Shown here: in pieces, positions 5,191 through 5,404 of the stretch
Layout: each line of letters opens with the position of its first letter
Numbering within the stretch: the stretch's first letter is position 1
Assembly: GCA_036720245.1 (NCBI GenBank)
Contig: DAIMNI010000099.1
Location: 1-5,404, forward strand
Source of the DNA: JAAZMA01 sp036720245
Lineage (GTDB): Bacteria > Bacillota > Clostridia > Tissierellales > Tepidimicrobiaceae
Direction of reading: 5' to 3'
DNA length: 5,404 nucleotides
Program-made: the position numbers and the translations under genes
The notes under the pieces: generated by a model
Seen by the model: only the letters and a program-made list of their open reading frames with translations
What the model was told of the DNA's origin: nothing
The model's database searches: none

Positions 5191-5404
5191 ATAATTCATC
5201 TTTATCAAAACTTTTACTAGAGGATTTGACAAATATAGATGCCACTAAAAATGAAATACCTGTAGAAATAAGCACTCCTAGTGTTACTCCCAAAAATGAA
5301 CCCTTTGGTGTCATAGCTAATAAAGCAAATATACTACCGGGTGAAGGAGTTGCTACTAATCCAGCATTAAATAAGTTAAATACAAATACTCCACTTGCAC
5401 CACC
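5189..5404 (-). CDS. mtlA: Mannitol PTS permease EIIC domain, C-terminal fragment
   Basis: This is the end of the membrane transport domain of the mannitol permease; its upstream part lies outside the window. The 71 visible residues begin GGASGVFVFNLFNAGLVATP and contain SPGSIFALLAMTPKGSF, a strongly conserved stretch of mannitol and related fructose-type EIIC domains. A last hydrophobic helix follows (about GVTLGVLISTGISFLVASIF) and then the charged linker KSSSKSFDKDEL. The frame then meets TAG (5191..5189). The EIIB linker resumes one base later as AGA GCA ACT (RAT), so a single extra T, or two lost bases, explains the break. The domain itself shows no damage in the visible part. Mannitol crosses the membrane here and is phosphorylated by the adjoining EIIB. 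Confidence 0.88.
   Translation of the reverse strand, partial: GGASGVFVFNLFNAGLVATPSPGSIFALLAMTPKGSFLGVTLGVLISTGISFLVASIFVKSSSKSFDKDEL

Overview
The window is AT-rich and carries every recognisable gene on the minus strand, so it reads from right to left. The low GC, the strong GGAGG-type ribosome binding sites, TTG starts, a class III (oxygen-sensitive) ribonucleotide reductase and Firmicutes-style mannitol phosphotransferase genes point to an anaerobic Clostridia or Tissierellia-type bacterium. No species can be named from this sequence alone.

Right part (about 5404 to 3176): the distal end of a mannitol utilisation operon. It holds the tail of the mannitol PTS permease EIIC domain, the EIIB domain, the EIIA domain and mannitol-1-phosphate 5-dehydrogenase (mtlD). 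Together they import mannitol as mannitol-1-phosphate and oxidise it to fructose-6-phosphate. EIIC, EIIB and EIIA look like one original EIICBA chain now lying in different frames: a +1 shift at the EIIC/EIIB linker and a -1 shift at a run of ten A between EIIB and EIIA. The EIIA segment has no start codon or ribosome binding site of its own.

Middle (about 3175 to 2979): a 197-base regulatory gap with a weak hairpin at the mtlD stop and two promoter-like sites. The promoter proximal to nrdD overlaps a pair of NrdR-box-like sites 32 bp apart. The distal one is bracketed by a 7-bp inverted repeat.

Left part (2978 to 145): nrdD-nrdG, the anaerobic ribonucleoside-triphosphate reductase and its radical SAM activase, with an 11-base gap. 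nrdD carries an in-frame TAA at codon 180, where the family motif TTTCCQ normally has Gln; both sides of the stop stay in the same frame and read as excellent NrdD. After nrdG comes a short tandem repeat and the first 28 codons of ribonuclease Z (85 to 1), which runs off the window.

No unknown multi-gene system is visible. The unusual content is three separate reading-frame interruptions in two otherwise well-preserved genes (sequence error, recent decay or recoding), plus a compact two-promoter, operator-rich control region in front of nrdD.
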